A stretch of 64,000 nt of DNA. It comes from Hydrangea macrophylla (taxonomy: Eukaryota > Streptophyta > Magnoliopsida > Cornales > Hydrangeaceae). This document shows, one piece after another, positions 12,777 to 23,703 of this stretch. A model generated the notes under the pieces. The model was not told the DNA's origin. It worked only from the letters and a program-made list of their open reading frames with translations, and ran no database searches. A program made the position numbers and the translations under genes. Positions within the stretch are counted from its first letter, which is position 1, and every line of letters begins with the position of its first letter. The DNA lies in the NCBI GenBank assembly GCA_033977485.1, contig CM066995.1, positions 45,381,736 through 45,445,735 of the forward strand, written 5' to 3'.

Positions 12777-13010
12777 CCATTACCACCACCCCCACCATCG
12801 CCGCGACCACTCCACACCTCCGGCGACTTAAAAAAAAAATGAAATTTCACTTGTTATAGCCAAAGTTAAGTGAAATTTTTCACTTAACTTTGGCTATAAC
12901 AAGTGAAATTGCATTTGTTTTTTTTTTAATCGTTGGAGGTGGTAGGGTGGTCGCCGGAGATGGTGGGGGTGGTGGTCAGAGGTGGTAGGGGGTGGTGGTA
13001 ATGGTAGTTA
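12773..13010. mobile_element. Palindromic MITE-like inverted repeat
   Basis: The left arm carries CACCACCATTACCACC and CTCCGGCGACTT. The right arm carries their imperfect reverse complements near 12945-13010. The centre is a perfect 68-bp palindrome. Neither a clear target duplication nor a family assignment could be made. Confidence 0.55.
12843..12910. repeat. Perfect 33-bp-arm hairpin
   Basis: The arms 12843-12875 and 12878-12910 are exact reverse complements separated by TT. It is the centre of the larger inverted repeat. Confidence 0.95.
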
Positions 13011-13437
13011 GAGTTAGATGATAAAGATGAAGGCATTTAGTCTAAAAAATAGGGAGATGACTTATCCTTAATGATAGATTTAAGTTGTCCTTGCTATTAA
13101 AAAATCTTATACATTAGTCCTTTCCACTAACTGCTCCACATAAAAAAAAATTTGAATTTTTTTTAAAAAGAAAATTAAAATTTTTTTAGAAAAAAATTGG
13201 TCACTGTTACAATGGGATTTTTTGTTTAAAAAAAAAAACAATAAAAATTTGTGCACCTAGTTAGTTAAATATTAAAGTAATACTTCGCTCACAACTTTTC
13301 TTTTGTGTCTCTCTCTCCCACAATACCACAATACCAATGAACCCTACACTTCTCGCTAAAAAAGAGATTGACACAATATTAAGGGAAAGTTGTGAACTAA
13401 ATATTACCCTAAATATATATATATATATATATATTTG

Positions 13438-13510
13438 GATAATCGGGGGTGTTCGGGCCAGCTTGCGCGCACCTCGACTAATCCCCGAGGCCTGGAGGCG
13501 CGGGTGAATA
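13438..13510 (-). mobile_element. SINE-like fragment (Au-type)
   Basis: The plus strand contains GGGCCAGCTTGCGCGCACCT followed by CGACTAATCC. This resembles the reverse complement of a conserved part of Au-type plant SINEs, which are tRNA-derived. Only a fragment is present and the assignment rests on memory of that core, so it is tentative. Confidence 0.4.
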
Positions 13511-13639
13511 GAGGAAAATTGGAAAGATTACCCTAAATATTACTTACACCAAGTGACCCAAATGTGGTTAACCCAACAGTACATGTAGTCAAAATGTACA
13601 GACACCTGAGTTTTAATCGCGTGCTTTAGGCGCGTGCAC

Positions 13640-14011
13640 GGACCGTTCAACTAACTAAAATAACTGTCATCTCCCCGAAAGAAACGATGCAGAAGAGGAG
13701 AGAGAGAGAGAGAAAAAGAGAAGCATTTGATTCTCTCTCTCTCTCTCTCGAAATCCCCCGACACAAGCTCGAACCAGGTGCCGGAAAAGCAAAAAGGTAA
13801 AAGCAAACCCTAACCCTAACCCTAACCCTAAACCTAAACCTTTTCTTCTTCATACGAAAAGCAAAATGCGTGTTGTTGCACCTTAAGAATCTCCTCGATC
13901 GAAAGTGGCTTCCATAAAAATAAAATATAAAATTAGGGATTCCATGATCAATCAATCAATCAATCATGAACGAGTCTGATCAATTCTAGGTGTTAACAGT
14001 CGAGGACTATT
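13640..14011 (+). promoter_or_regulatory. Probable promoter/5' leader of the SNRNP25-like gene
   Basis: This stretch precedes the first coding exon. It contains GA/CT tracts (about 13695-13712 and 13733-13749) and a telomere-type run at 13805-13840. Telo-boxes plus CT-rich leaders are common in plant housekeeping and RNA-processing genes. The transcription start is not determinable from sequence alone. Confidence 0.5.
13805..13840 (+). promoter_or_regulatory. Telomere-type repeat (telo-box run)
   Basis: AAACCCTAA-type repeats: several CCCTAA units followed by two degenerate AACCTAA units. It lies about 170 bp upstream of the start codon. In plants AAACCCTAA is the known telo-box promoter element, and this run is longer than a single box. 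Confidence 0.85.
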
Positions 14012-14209
14012 ATGCAAATCATCAAGCGCGATGACGACGATTTTCTCTCTAGGGTTTCGTTTGAGAGCCATCGATCGTCGTCCTGTGCCTATCCTTTCTC
14101 TCCGTTTTTACTCATTGATGGCCTCTCTCGGAAGAGTTTTTGGTACAACAAGCTCTCTCAGGTGCCCATCAAGCTCACCGTAATCAAATTGGATGGCTCT
14201 ACCTTCTGT

Positions 14210-14283
<74 letters not shown>

Positions 14284-17200
14284 GTATATATATAAATCTC
14301 TCCCTTTTTATCTTGAATTTTGGTAATTGAAACCCCTTTTTTTTAGTTTAGTAAAAGGTCTCTCAACAGAAAACTTCAAATAACTAGTTAATGTGAAATT
14401 TCTATATTTCAATAAGTAATTATGTGAAATTTTATAACATAAGGATTGGATTTGATTAGGTTTCACTAATCAAGGACTTTTGACCCAAAAAAAAAGGGTT
14501 ATCCTTTAGGTTAAACTCAAATAATCCAATATGAGGGTTTTTTTTTATACCAAATTTCTATTCAAATTTTCACAAATGAGTTTATTTGTCAAATTATACA
14601 GATGTTGAGGTTGCGAAGACGGCCACGGTGGCAGAGTTGAAACAGGCTGTGGAGGGTGTCTTCAGTCATTTGCCGAAGAAAGGACCTGGCAAGATTTCAT
14701 GGTATATCAAAATTATGAATTTCTGCAGGATTATTAGTTTTCTTGGGTCATTATTTAGAAACAAAATTAGGATTCATTGCTTGGTTCTGTGAAAATTGAA
14801 TTCTCTAATTACCTTGTATATATGGAGTTATGAACTGTAGAATGGAGAAAAAAGATTCATACAGCCGACCCCTATTGATTGGGACACAAGGCTTGGTTTG
14901 GTTTGGTTTATATGGAGTTATGAACAAATTGATTATAATAATTGGAGTTATTAGAGAATGTGGGTGAAATTGAAATGGCAAATGAATTTTATGGTTGTTC
15001 ATTCCAATCTCTCCCTATAAATGGCAATTTGACATATCATACCTTACACCTTGTAAAATACAACGGAGCCATTCAATTTCCAATGTCCATCTCTGACTTG
15101 CCTATCGCCCATATCACAATGGAGCTGTTCTTTATAATAGTTGTTATTTAACTTGATGAAAGGGTATTTTTGTAAGTGTCAAGTTGTTTCTTTTGGGGAA
15201 ATGAAATGTGAAGTCGTTTCTCTTCCAAGAAATTCGATGTGATAATTTTGTACTCAAGTTCACGACTACTACTCGCAGATTATATTTTTCAAGTTGGTTA
15301 TTGCTTGAAGTTGGTATCATCTGCTAAATTGTGTGAATAATCTCTAATATGTTTGATAAAATATGGATTTTAGCTTTGACTTTTTTTTTTCCTCATAGGT
15401 TGCACGTGTGGGGACATTTCTGCTTATGCTATGGTGGCCAGAAGCTAGTTACAGACGATGAACATATCGTGGATTATGGGATCAAGGACAGTGATCAGGT
15501 TAGCTTGGGTTTGGGAAAGTATTTTCTGCGATGGTTATCAATGAAGCAGCATTCTAAGTACCGTCCTTTATGCATATCGACACCGTACACATTATTCCTA
15601 CCTGCCTGTTATATATTGCTTATTCTTAGACATCCGATTGTTACGTTTGCGTAAATTGAAACTCACTGCACTTTCTGTATATCATTTGCTTACTTGACTT
15701 TGTTTTCAATTGATTGTCTTTTAACTTCTGATTAGAAGCTATTTTTTGGGTTAGTTGTGTTTGTTACCTCTTGTAATTTTCTTGTGACATATGTTTGCTT
15801 CTCTGCTATTGGTATTATTGATGTTTGCTAATATATAAAACACAATTATGTTTGGTTAATTGAAAGCATTAGAAAATCACAAATTCAGTTTACATTTCAA
15901 ACTGAAGTTTGTGCTTGCCTTACTTCCCTTTTTGGTATTCAAGTTTGTTCGTCTTGTAATCAGTTTCACTGGTACATGTCCTCTGAGTTTTGTGAAAGTC
16001 AATGGTATGCTACATGTAGAAGATTCGTGCTGACATACTGGTTGTGTGCTAATATTTCTTGTTATGGAACATGTAGCTTCATTTTATCCGGCACGTCTCC
16101 ATTAACTACAATCTGATTAAGAAGCGATCAAATGACCGAGATTCTGATTTGGAACTACCCAGGATGTAAGGATCTTTAACTTTTCCTTTTTTTCTGGTTA
16201 TCTTATTATCTACTTATTACTTTAGGGCCTGTTATCTGGTTTAGTCCAAGTCTCACTTTTTATTTGGTTTTTGTGAGAACCAAGGTAATGTTGGCTTGAC
16301 AATGAACCAATTTTTAATATTTTGAATAGACCGGGCAGGACATCTGCGCCAGAAATGAATCCTTGCTAAACACTTTAATCTATATAACTTGTTCACTTAC
16401 GAACCACAAAACCAGATTTTTGCTTTCCCAAACAGCCCTTTTGAAAGAAAAAAAAAAAAAAAAGACCCAGTTTCTCATTATTGACCGCACAGAGATAAGA
16501 CTGGCACATGGCCAGTTTTTTCGCTGGTATTTTCAGATTGGGGAATGTGAGGCCTAACGCTAATGTCATCGTCGGAAAGTGATGAGGTCGTTGCCGGAAA
16601 GATGACTCGACACCATGTCATCGGCCGAATGATGACTTTTAGCGGCAGGTCTGGACTTCGCATCCCTTTCTTGACGATTTCACCATGTTCCCGAAGAAAT
16701 ATGTACTTCAGATCGTTGTTCTGCTACCAAGTTGAAATGTCTACAGGGATTCATAAGATAGAATATGAAGGGAAATAAGATGTTTTTCTCGAATATGGCA
16801 GAAAGAATAAAGAGTCGTTCCTACTGTAGTAATCTTATTAAGAATAAAGTTACAAGATTGCCCAGCATCATCATAGTTCACATGGTCCAATAGTTGGAAC
16901 ATCCATAATATTTGACTTTTGGGTATTCAAGATCGTTCAGCGGAATTATGGTTATGAGTGATAGATTCAAAATTTGGAAGTTCAGAATGAAAAATCTGTA
17001 GCATTGTTACATGTTCAAACTATAAATAATGATATTCGAATTAACTTTGTGGTGCATAATGCAGGGAGGGAAGCAGTGAAGACAGAGATCAGAACTGCGA
17101 GAAAAATAATGGTTGTAATGATCAAGCAGAGCTAAAGGACCTAGAACATGAATACGAGGATGACGATGATGATGTTGTTACACAGGGTGAATTGAAGATT

Positions 17201-17368
17201 TCTCAGGTATTAGGTGGATGGTTCTCATATCGCAGACTCTCAAGCCCACAAAGGAGATTTTGTTTTCCATCAACATTCACCGACAGTGTTCTGGGGAATT
17301 TTAGAAACATTGTAAGGTTTTACAGTCACAAGTCTAATTCTCGAAGAGGGGCTTGGAAACAGGTTTAG
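14012..17368 (+). CDS. SNRNP25-type ubiquitin-like-fold protein, five exons, 262 aa
   Basis: Coding exons are 14012-14207, 14602-14701, 15399-15498, 16077-16165 and 17065-17368. All introns are GT-AG and phases join cleanly to a 789-nt frame ending TAG. The ubiquitin-like domain covers about residues 52-146: VPIKLTVIKLDGSTF, then an ATVAELKQAV helix, then KISWLHVWGHFCLCYGGQKL, YGIKDSDQ and LHFIRHVSINYN. These are hallmarks of plant proteins in the U11/U12 snRNP 25-kDa (SNRNP25) ubiquitin-like family. The true U11/U12-25K protein acts in the nucleus in recognition of U12-type introns. A basic IKKRS follows, then an acidic EYEDDDDD run, and a conserved-looking C-terminus with GGWFSYRRLSS and FRNIVRFYS. 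The long C-terminal tail fits the plant paralog group better than U11/U12-25K itself, so the exact role is inferred. The ATG at 14012 is the only start giving this frame in exon 1. Confidence 0.88.
14212..14295 (+). repeat. CT then TA microsatellite in intron 1
   Basis: About 26 CT units run directly into TA repeats, starting only a few bases after the exon 1 donor at 14208. It gives a long pyrimidine tract at the 5' rather than the 3' end of the intron. Confidence 0.95.
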
Positions 17369-17724
17369 TGACCGGTATATTTCTGGTATACCTCTGCTAC
17401 TGGAACCGCCAGAATTTGGGATTATTGAGAGATTTGAGTCTGTCTATGAAAATATTTTTCACAGCTTTTTCAAAAATGGAATCCACTTTAACTTTACAGC
17501 TGAGAAATTTTCAGCTTTTTCAAAAATCTCTCAAATAAATAATCTGCGAGTCCCACTCAATACCAAATGGCCTCCGACTGTATCTTGAACTTCGATAGAC
17601 ATTCAAAGAATCATTATAGCTCAAAATACACATGTAATGCTCCGACATTTTCATCGAGCTATGAAAGTCTCGTTGTAGAAAATTTTGGAACAAAAATTAT
17701 GATCCTGGTTGGGTCCATTGCTAG
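17369..17724 (+). other. 3' flank of the SNRNP25-like gene
   Basis: Probable 3' untranslated region and immediate downstream sequence. It contains a short CTTTTTCAAAAATGGAAT/CTTTTTCAAAAATCTC duplication near 17465 and 17516. No other gene is seen. Confidence 0.5.
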
Positions 17725-17727
17725 TTA

Positions 17728-18273
17728 GGCTTAGTTTGGCCCCCCATTTTGGTGCTTCTCTTTTTTAAAGCACAATTTCATGTTAATTCATTTGATAACT
17801 AGTTTATGAACTTTGCAAAAATTGAACTTAAGGCTTTTTTGGGGGCAGCTTTTAAAAGCTTTAGAATGGAGCTTTTAAAAGCTCAATGTTGCTTTTTATT
17901 TCATGATTTTTTTTTTTTTTTGAAGAGTAATGGTCACTTGTACAAAATTATCAAACAACTCAATAATAAATTTCATTAGCCACTTTTAAAAAGCCACGTA
18001 GGGGCCAAACTTGAAATTTATTATTGAGTTGTTTGATAATTTTGTACAAGTGACACATTACTCTTAAAAAAAAATCATGAAACCAACAAGCAATTGAGCT
18101 TTTAAAAGCTCCATTCTAGAGTTTTTAAAAGCTCCCACCCCCTTCAAAAAAAAAAAAAAAAACTTGAGTTCAATTTTTGCAAAGCTCATAAACTAATTAC
18201 CAAATAAATTAACGTGGATTTATACTTTAAAAAAGAAGAAGCAACAAAATGGGGGCCAAACTAAGCCTAAGCC
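17728..18273. mobile_element. Tourist-like fold-back MITE, double-arm form
   Basis: TIRs are GGCTTAGTTTGGCC and its complement; the probable TSD is TTA at 17725-17727 and 18274-18276. The two halves are near-complete inverted copies of each other, about 240 bp per arm, so the whole can fold as one long hairpin. The right terminus carries an extra TAAGCC hexamer. The single-arm relative is at 22440-22719. The TTA duplication and TIR style point to the PIF/Harbinger group; no transposase is encoded. Confidence 0.8.
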
Positions 18274-18276
18274 TTA

Positions 18277-19619
18277 GTCCATTAGCTTCTTTCCTTTTCC
18301 TTTGGCACCAATGTGTACAATTTGTTCTAGTATTCCAAGGGCTTTTGTGGTCTACTCTCTAGTAAAGATGGCAATGGTTTTCAGTTTTTCTTTAGGCTGA
18401 TTTTGAGGGAGGCCCCCATATTCTTTTTTTTTTTTTTTTTAAGTGCTGGTAGGTAATTGGGCTGACGATTAAATGGGACAAAATTTAGAAGAAAATTTTC
18501 ATCTTATAGAACGCTACGCTACATTTGGCAATGTAGAAACAGAATAGATATTATCTTTTAAAAGACATTAATTTGTTTGAAAATCATAAGTTAATCAGGA
18601 TGTGATACACTAAGTCTATGATGTGTTGGAATCCACTGTGCAATGCATGCAGTTCTATTGATAGAACGAAGAATCATGGTATACACTTTTCTGTGTACTA
18701 GTTAAAGCGTTACGCATGTGGGGTGGGGTGAGGTGGAGACCATATTCACTTTGGTACTAAAGTACATACACTTATTCTATAGTAAATGGAACATCCAGAA
18801 TTGTGATCAATCAAATATTGCGAAGCCAAAGAAATAGCTTCGCTTGGTTGGCCTTCCTAAGTTAAGGAATGCCACTTTTTCGTCTACAACAAAAAAGTGG
18901 GAAAGACGGAGATTCAAACATAAATAAATGTGGACGGATTAACAATTTATCATTTTTTTTACTTGGATCGTATAGTACATTATCTTTTTATTTGGTATAG
19001 GGAATATATCAAGGTATCTATCCTAGTGAGTTGTTAGTGTGCGTTAGTGGAGTTTGGGAAAGGGGATTAGGGAGTGAACCCTTAAACCTGATGTGCATAC
19101 TACTATTAATTTTCCACTGCCCTTCAAACAAGTCTAAATTCATGTGAGTAGTGAACCCTTAAACCTGATGTGCATACTACTACTAATATTCCACTGTCCT
19201 TCGAACAAGTCAAATTCATGCTAGTTCTAATAAGTGAAGTACCTGTAACTGTTTGAATTAACTTTTTTCACAACTTTTTAATGTTCTAATTCATTTTTAT
19301 AGGTAAAAAACAGTTTTTTTTAAGCCCCCAATTTTGTAACTTTTTATAGAAGTGCTAATTCCCAATATTAACTATTTTAAAAGTAAACCCCTTAAGTATG
19401 GAGGATTAAATAAATCATAGCCACTCTATGGATTTATAGTAACTTCTATTTTTTATTTTATTATTATTAATTTATTAAATAATTAATTTATTTATTTATT
19501 TTTTTAACATTGCACAGCTTAAACCGAGGTCTGGTGTGATAAATATTGATACCAGTTAATAAATCTGTCAACAAAAAGAAGAAGAAAAAGAGGCTGCTAG
19601 TGGAATATTAGTGATAAAT
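18277..19619. other. Spacer; 77-bp tandem duplication
   Basis: No gene is seen in this 1.3 kb. A tandem duplication occupies 19074-19150 and 19151-19221, the copies differing at a few sites. The rest is AT-rich with long T runs. Confidence 0.7.
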
Positions 19620-19807
19620 GAGCGTATTTTTTGTCACCTCATTTTGGTCATCTATTGCTCACACAGGTCTTCATTGGGTGACATGTGTCTAATTTCAGTA
19701 ATTATGTTAATAGAATATGGACAAAATGCGAATGGAATGGAACACATGTTATCCAATGAAAGCTTGATAAGCAATGTGTAATCAAAATAGGGTGAGCAAA
19801 AATGCTC
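19620..19807. mobile_element. MITE of the 'GCTCACCC' family, copy 1
   Basis: The left end GAGCGTATTTTTTGTCACC and right end GGTGAGCAAAAATGCTC form imperfect terminal inverted repeats. Three further copies lie near 22930, 26261 and 62761. It is non-coding. Confidence 0.65.
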
Positions 19808-19944
19808 TCGTGATCAATCTATATCTATACTATACTATAAAAGAGCCTTAGATCCATTTCAATTTCAATTTTGTCCTAATTTGGAATTTTTTAAATTGTT
19901 TGCTCCTTATATGTAATTTTGCCTTTACTAATACATTGAGATGC

Positions 19945-20318
19945 TATGCCTTGTTTGGCAAACCGAATTTTGCCTTTATTTGAGTTTGTGTCTTTCTTTT
20001 TAAACCCAAACAAGGCACTCAAAAACTAATAGGGTTTGTTTGGCAAATCAGTTGTGGCTTTGTTTGTCTTGTTTGTTTCCACTTTTTCCCAAACAAGGCA
20101 CTAAACCCATGGATCAAAAGTCAATAATTTCGGCTACCTACCTTGTTTGGCAAACCGATTTTGTGCTTTGTTTTTGGTTTTTTGTTTTCGTTTTCCCCAA
20201 ACAATGCTTTACACACATATATTGGATCAAAAGTCAACAATTTCAGTGCCTTGTTTGGCAAATCGATTTTGTGCTTTGGTTTTTTTTTTTTTTGGTTTTT
20301 CTCAAACAAGGCTTTACA
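19945..20318 (+). repeat. Four tandem hairpin modules in the Helitron
   Basis: Modules start near 19945, 20034, 20139 and 20249. Each opens with a form of CCTTGTTTGGCAAAYC and closes with a form of CCCAAACAAGG, giving arms of about 10 bp around an AT/TG-rich centre. Spacers share GGATCAAAAGTCAAC. The same series recurs at about 22021-22370. Confidence 0.8.
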
Positions 20319-20436
20319 CACATTTAATTTACACTTAATAATTTAATTCATTTGTTTTATAAAATTATTATTTCATGCAATTTCATATCTTTTCATGCTC
20401 ATAATAAATATATAATAATAATAATCATAATACATA

Positions 20437-20728
20437 CTCCCTCCGTCCTATAGCAAGTGTCCACTTCCATTTTACACATTGTTTAAGAAAGTTGTATTAT
20501 ATTAATTTTTTTCGTTCATTAAAGGGTCACTTTCCAATTTTACCCTTAGATGTGATAGGTGATTGACTTTTTGCTTGTTTTGGGACCACAAATAAATGCT
20601 ACTTTGTCTTTATTATAAGGGTAGTTTTGGAAAGTAAGTAAAAGCTATATGCCAATTTAGGAAAGTGGACACTTAATGTGGGATATCCAAAAAAGGAAAT
20701 GTGGACACTTATTATGGGACGGAGGGAG
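20437..20728. mobile_element. Stowaway MITE
   Basis: 292 bp, with TIRs CTCCCTCCGTCC and GGGACGGAGGGAG and TA duplications on both sides (20435-20436, 20729-20730). This is a Tc1/mariner-derived Stowaway, nested in the Helitron. Confidence 0.93.
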
Positions 20729-21904
20729 TATATAAGAAATACTTGGCAAAGTTAAAAGACAAATTGTAATTTACAATTACTAATATATCTAAAGTCATAT
20801 TTTATCACACACAAATACCTATAAATTTAATTCACACACATACATTCGTTTGCCTTTTAAATTTAATTTCATATCATTTCATACTCCTCATAAATATATA
20901 ATAATAATAACATATATACTAAATTTAATTCATCATCATAACTATATAATAATAATAATAATACATATATAAGAAATACTTTTGCAAAGTGAAAAGACAA
21001 ATTGTAATTTACAATTACTAATACATCTACAATCATATTTTTTTACATACGCATTCCTATAAATTTAATTCACACACACATACACTTCTATCATACGCAT
21101 AATAAATATATATGAAATACTTTGCAAACTTAAAAGACAAATTATAATTTACAATTACTTACATACTCATAATAAATACATAATAATAATAGTTTTCATA
21201 AATTTAATTAATTTGTTTTTGAAAATTTTAATTTCATGCAATTTCATATCATTTCCATAAAAAGGAAAAAAAAAAAGAGAAAAGAATAAATATGATTAGT
21301 TTTTTCAAAATATCATGTGCTATAATGTTAAAACTAAGTTATTACTTTTAAATAACACTTTCAACTTTATTGTATGAAGTTTATATGTAATTAAACAAAA
21401 AAGAAAAAGACAAAAGACAAAATATGATAAGGTTTTTCAAAATATTACGTGTTATGATATTAAAAATAAGTTATTACTTTTAAACAACATTACTCTCAAC
21501 TTTATTGTGTAAAGTTCATACGCAATTGCATTATTTTGTACATAGTTCATACAATAAATTATGGTTAAAATAAATAAATAAATGAAAGGAGAGAAATGCT
21601 AAAACAAACAGAAGTGAAAACACCAAAGAAAGATTTGGAAATTAAAAAAAAAATAAAGAAAAGAAAATGTATTTGCTTCCATATAGGATTATTGAAGCTT
21701 TTACGTTTACAACTTTATTTTGTTAGTAGTTTATATTTAATACATTTATGATTTACTGTTGTTTGATTTTTTTTTTTTTTGAATTTAGTATTGTTTGATT
21801 TAATTTTTTTCAAGTGACAAAACTATAAATGCATCAACAATAAATACATCTAATTTATTTTCCAATTTTGACGGACCCGTGCATTGCACGGGCCTCTATC
21901 CTAG

Positions 21905-22384
21905 TACTATAATAAAAGAGGCTTAGAATGATTTCCAATTTCAATTGTCCTTTTTTGGAATTCTTTCAATTGTTTGCTCCTTATATGTAATTTTGCCTTT
22001 TACTAATACATTGAGATGCTATGCCTTGTTTGGAAAACCGAATTTTGCCTTTATTTGTGTGTGTGTTTTTTTTTTTTTTTTGCATAACCCAAACAAGGCA
22101 CTCAAAAAATAATAGGGTTTGTTTGCAAACCAGTTGTGGCCTTTGTTTGACTTGTTTGTTTCCACTTTTTCCCAAACAAGGCACTAAACCCATGGATCAA
22201 AAGTCAACAATTTCAGTTACCTAGTTTGGCAAACTGGTTTTGTTTTTTGTTTTTGTTTTCGTTTTTCCCTTACACACATATGTTGGATCAAAAGTCAACA
22301 ATTTTGGTGCCTTGTTTGACAAATCGATTTTGTGCTTTGATTTTTGTTTTGGTTTTTCCCAAACAAGGCTTTACACACATATAA
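21905..22384 (+). mobile_element. Older Helitron, 5' fragment interrupted by the first
   Basis: It repeats the 5' portion of the Helitron at 19824, including the four hairpin modules (about 22021-22370). Its missing first six bases, TCTATA, are found at 19818-19823 on the other side of the younger Helitron. Its 3' end is not found; the match ends near 22384. Confidence 0.75.
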
Positions 22385-22439
22385 TATACCTTAAAAGAGT
22401 TGTATGCACATCAACATTTCTCAATTCTCACAACACTTA

Positions 22440-22719
22440 GGCTTAGTTTGGCCCCCACGTGGTGCTTCTCCTTTTTAAAGCCCAATTTCATGTTAATTCA
22501 TTTGGTAACTAGTTCATGAGCTTTGTAAAAATTGAACTTAAGGCTTTTTTAGAGGGAGCTTTTAAAAGCTCGAGAATGGAGTTTTTAAAAACTCAAGGTT
22601 GCTTTTTGGTTTCATGATGTCTTTTTGAAGAGTATTGTGTCACTTGTATAAAATTATCAAAGAACTTAATAATAAATTTCACAAACTCTTTTAAAAAGCA
22701 ACGTGGGCCAAACTAAGCC
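22440..22719. mobile_element. Tourist-like MITE, single-arm form
   Basis: 280 bp, with TIRs GGCTTAGTTTGGCC and GGCCAAACTAAGCC and a TTA duplication at 22437-22439 and 22720-22722. It closely matches the left arm of the fold-back element at 17728. Confidence 0.9.
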
Positions 22720-23414
22720 TTAGTATATGAAAATCCACAGGTCCAACCAGAGGCGGTGTTTGATCCATCGCCAACCAAATGAGCGTGTGATTATTAAGTG
22801 TTAAGGTTCCGTTTGTTTTGCAACTTCAGATAAGGACGAAAAAAAAAAAAAAAACTATATCTCTAGTATACTTTTTATAGTAGTTTTCATCGTGCTCTAT
22901 TAACATTGGCATTAAAATTTTGAATACATTTTTGTTCATATAAAAATTGCTCTTGCTCACCCTCATCTCTCATTGGCTAATGCAGTAGAGCCCAGTATTA
23001 AATGGGAATTAATTAATGGTGTAAAGTACTGGGTCATACTGTATTAGCCAATGAAATAAAATGGGTGAGCAAAGAGTGATAAATTTTGGGGTGAGCAAAA
23101 ATACACACTAAAATTTTTAATATATAAGTTCACTCAAATAAAGAAGAATGTTAATGATTCTCAAATTGGAAATGTTATTAGGATTATACGCTCTTTTTTT
23201 TTTTTCCCCCTATTTTTCTCACTTTTTTCCATGGTAAATAATCCGTATTTCTTTTTATATGGTTCACTAAATACATGAACTAAAAAAGAAAGCTTAAGTT
23301 GACTGGAATTGGTAAAATGAAAAGTTAATTACATAAATTTCTTCCATTCACAACCATTAATTGAAGGGTATGAATTTTTACTTCATCAAATACGACCATA
23401 CTCTCATAATTATA
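22720..23414. other. Spacer with 'GCTCACCC' MITE copy 2
   Basis: No gene is seen. At about 22930-23107 lies a second copy of the GCTCACCC family, with TTGCTCACCC near the left and GGGGTGAGCAAAAAT at the right. The ends are diverged. Confidence 0.6.
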
Positions 23415-23703
23415 CTCCTTCCGTCTCATAAGTGTCCACTTCTATGTTGCATAATATTTAAGAAATGTGTATTATATTAATTTTTTTGGTTCATTAAAGA
23501 GTCACTTTCCAATTTTACCCGTAGATGTGATTGGTGTTTGACTTTTTGTTTGTTTTGAGACCACAAATAAATGCTATTTTGTCTTTATTATAAGGGTAGT
23601 TTTGGAAAGTAAGTAAAAGCTATATAACAATTTAGAAAAATGGACACTTATTGAGGAACATCCAAAAAAGGAAATCTAGACACTTATTATGGGACGGCGG
23701 GAG
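23415..23703. mobile_element. Stowaway MITE
   Basis: 289 bp, with TIRs CTCCTTCCGTCTC and GGGACGGCGGGAG and TA on both sides. The internal sequence is similar to the copy at 20437, so both are of one subfamily. Confidence 0.9.

Larger units (their letters stand above)
12616..13640. other. Spacer with microsatellite, palindromic MITE and SINE-like piece
   Basis: No gene is seen. It contains a CT run (12732-12772), a large inverted repeat (about 12773-13010), poly-A/poly-T tracts around 13140-13240, a TA run (about 13415-13432), and a SINE-like fragment at about 13438-13510. Confidence 0.7.
19824..21904 (+). mobile_element. Non-autonomous Helitron, complete
   Basis: The 5' end is TCTATACTATACTATAAAAG after an A (19823). 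The 3' end is a CCCGTGCA-T-TGCACGGG hairpin (21876-21892) followed by CTCTATCCTAG and a T. That is the Helitron signature: 5' TC, 3' hairpin plus CTRR, insertion between A and T. The element is about 2.1 kb, AT-rich and codes for nothing, so movement would need a Rep/helicase from elsewhere. It contains four hairpin modules near its 5' end and a Stowaway MITE. Confidence 0.88.

Noticed and set aside
13805..13840. Interstitial telomere scar
   Set aside because: Only a few units, placed in a gene leader with CT tracts; a promoter telo-box run is the simpler reading.
20040..20346. Overlapping 60-95-codon frames
   Set aside because: They are products of the Helitron hairpin modules, Phe-rich and without homology.
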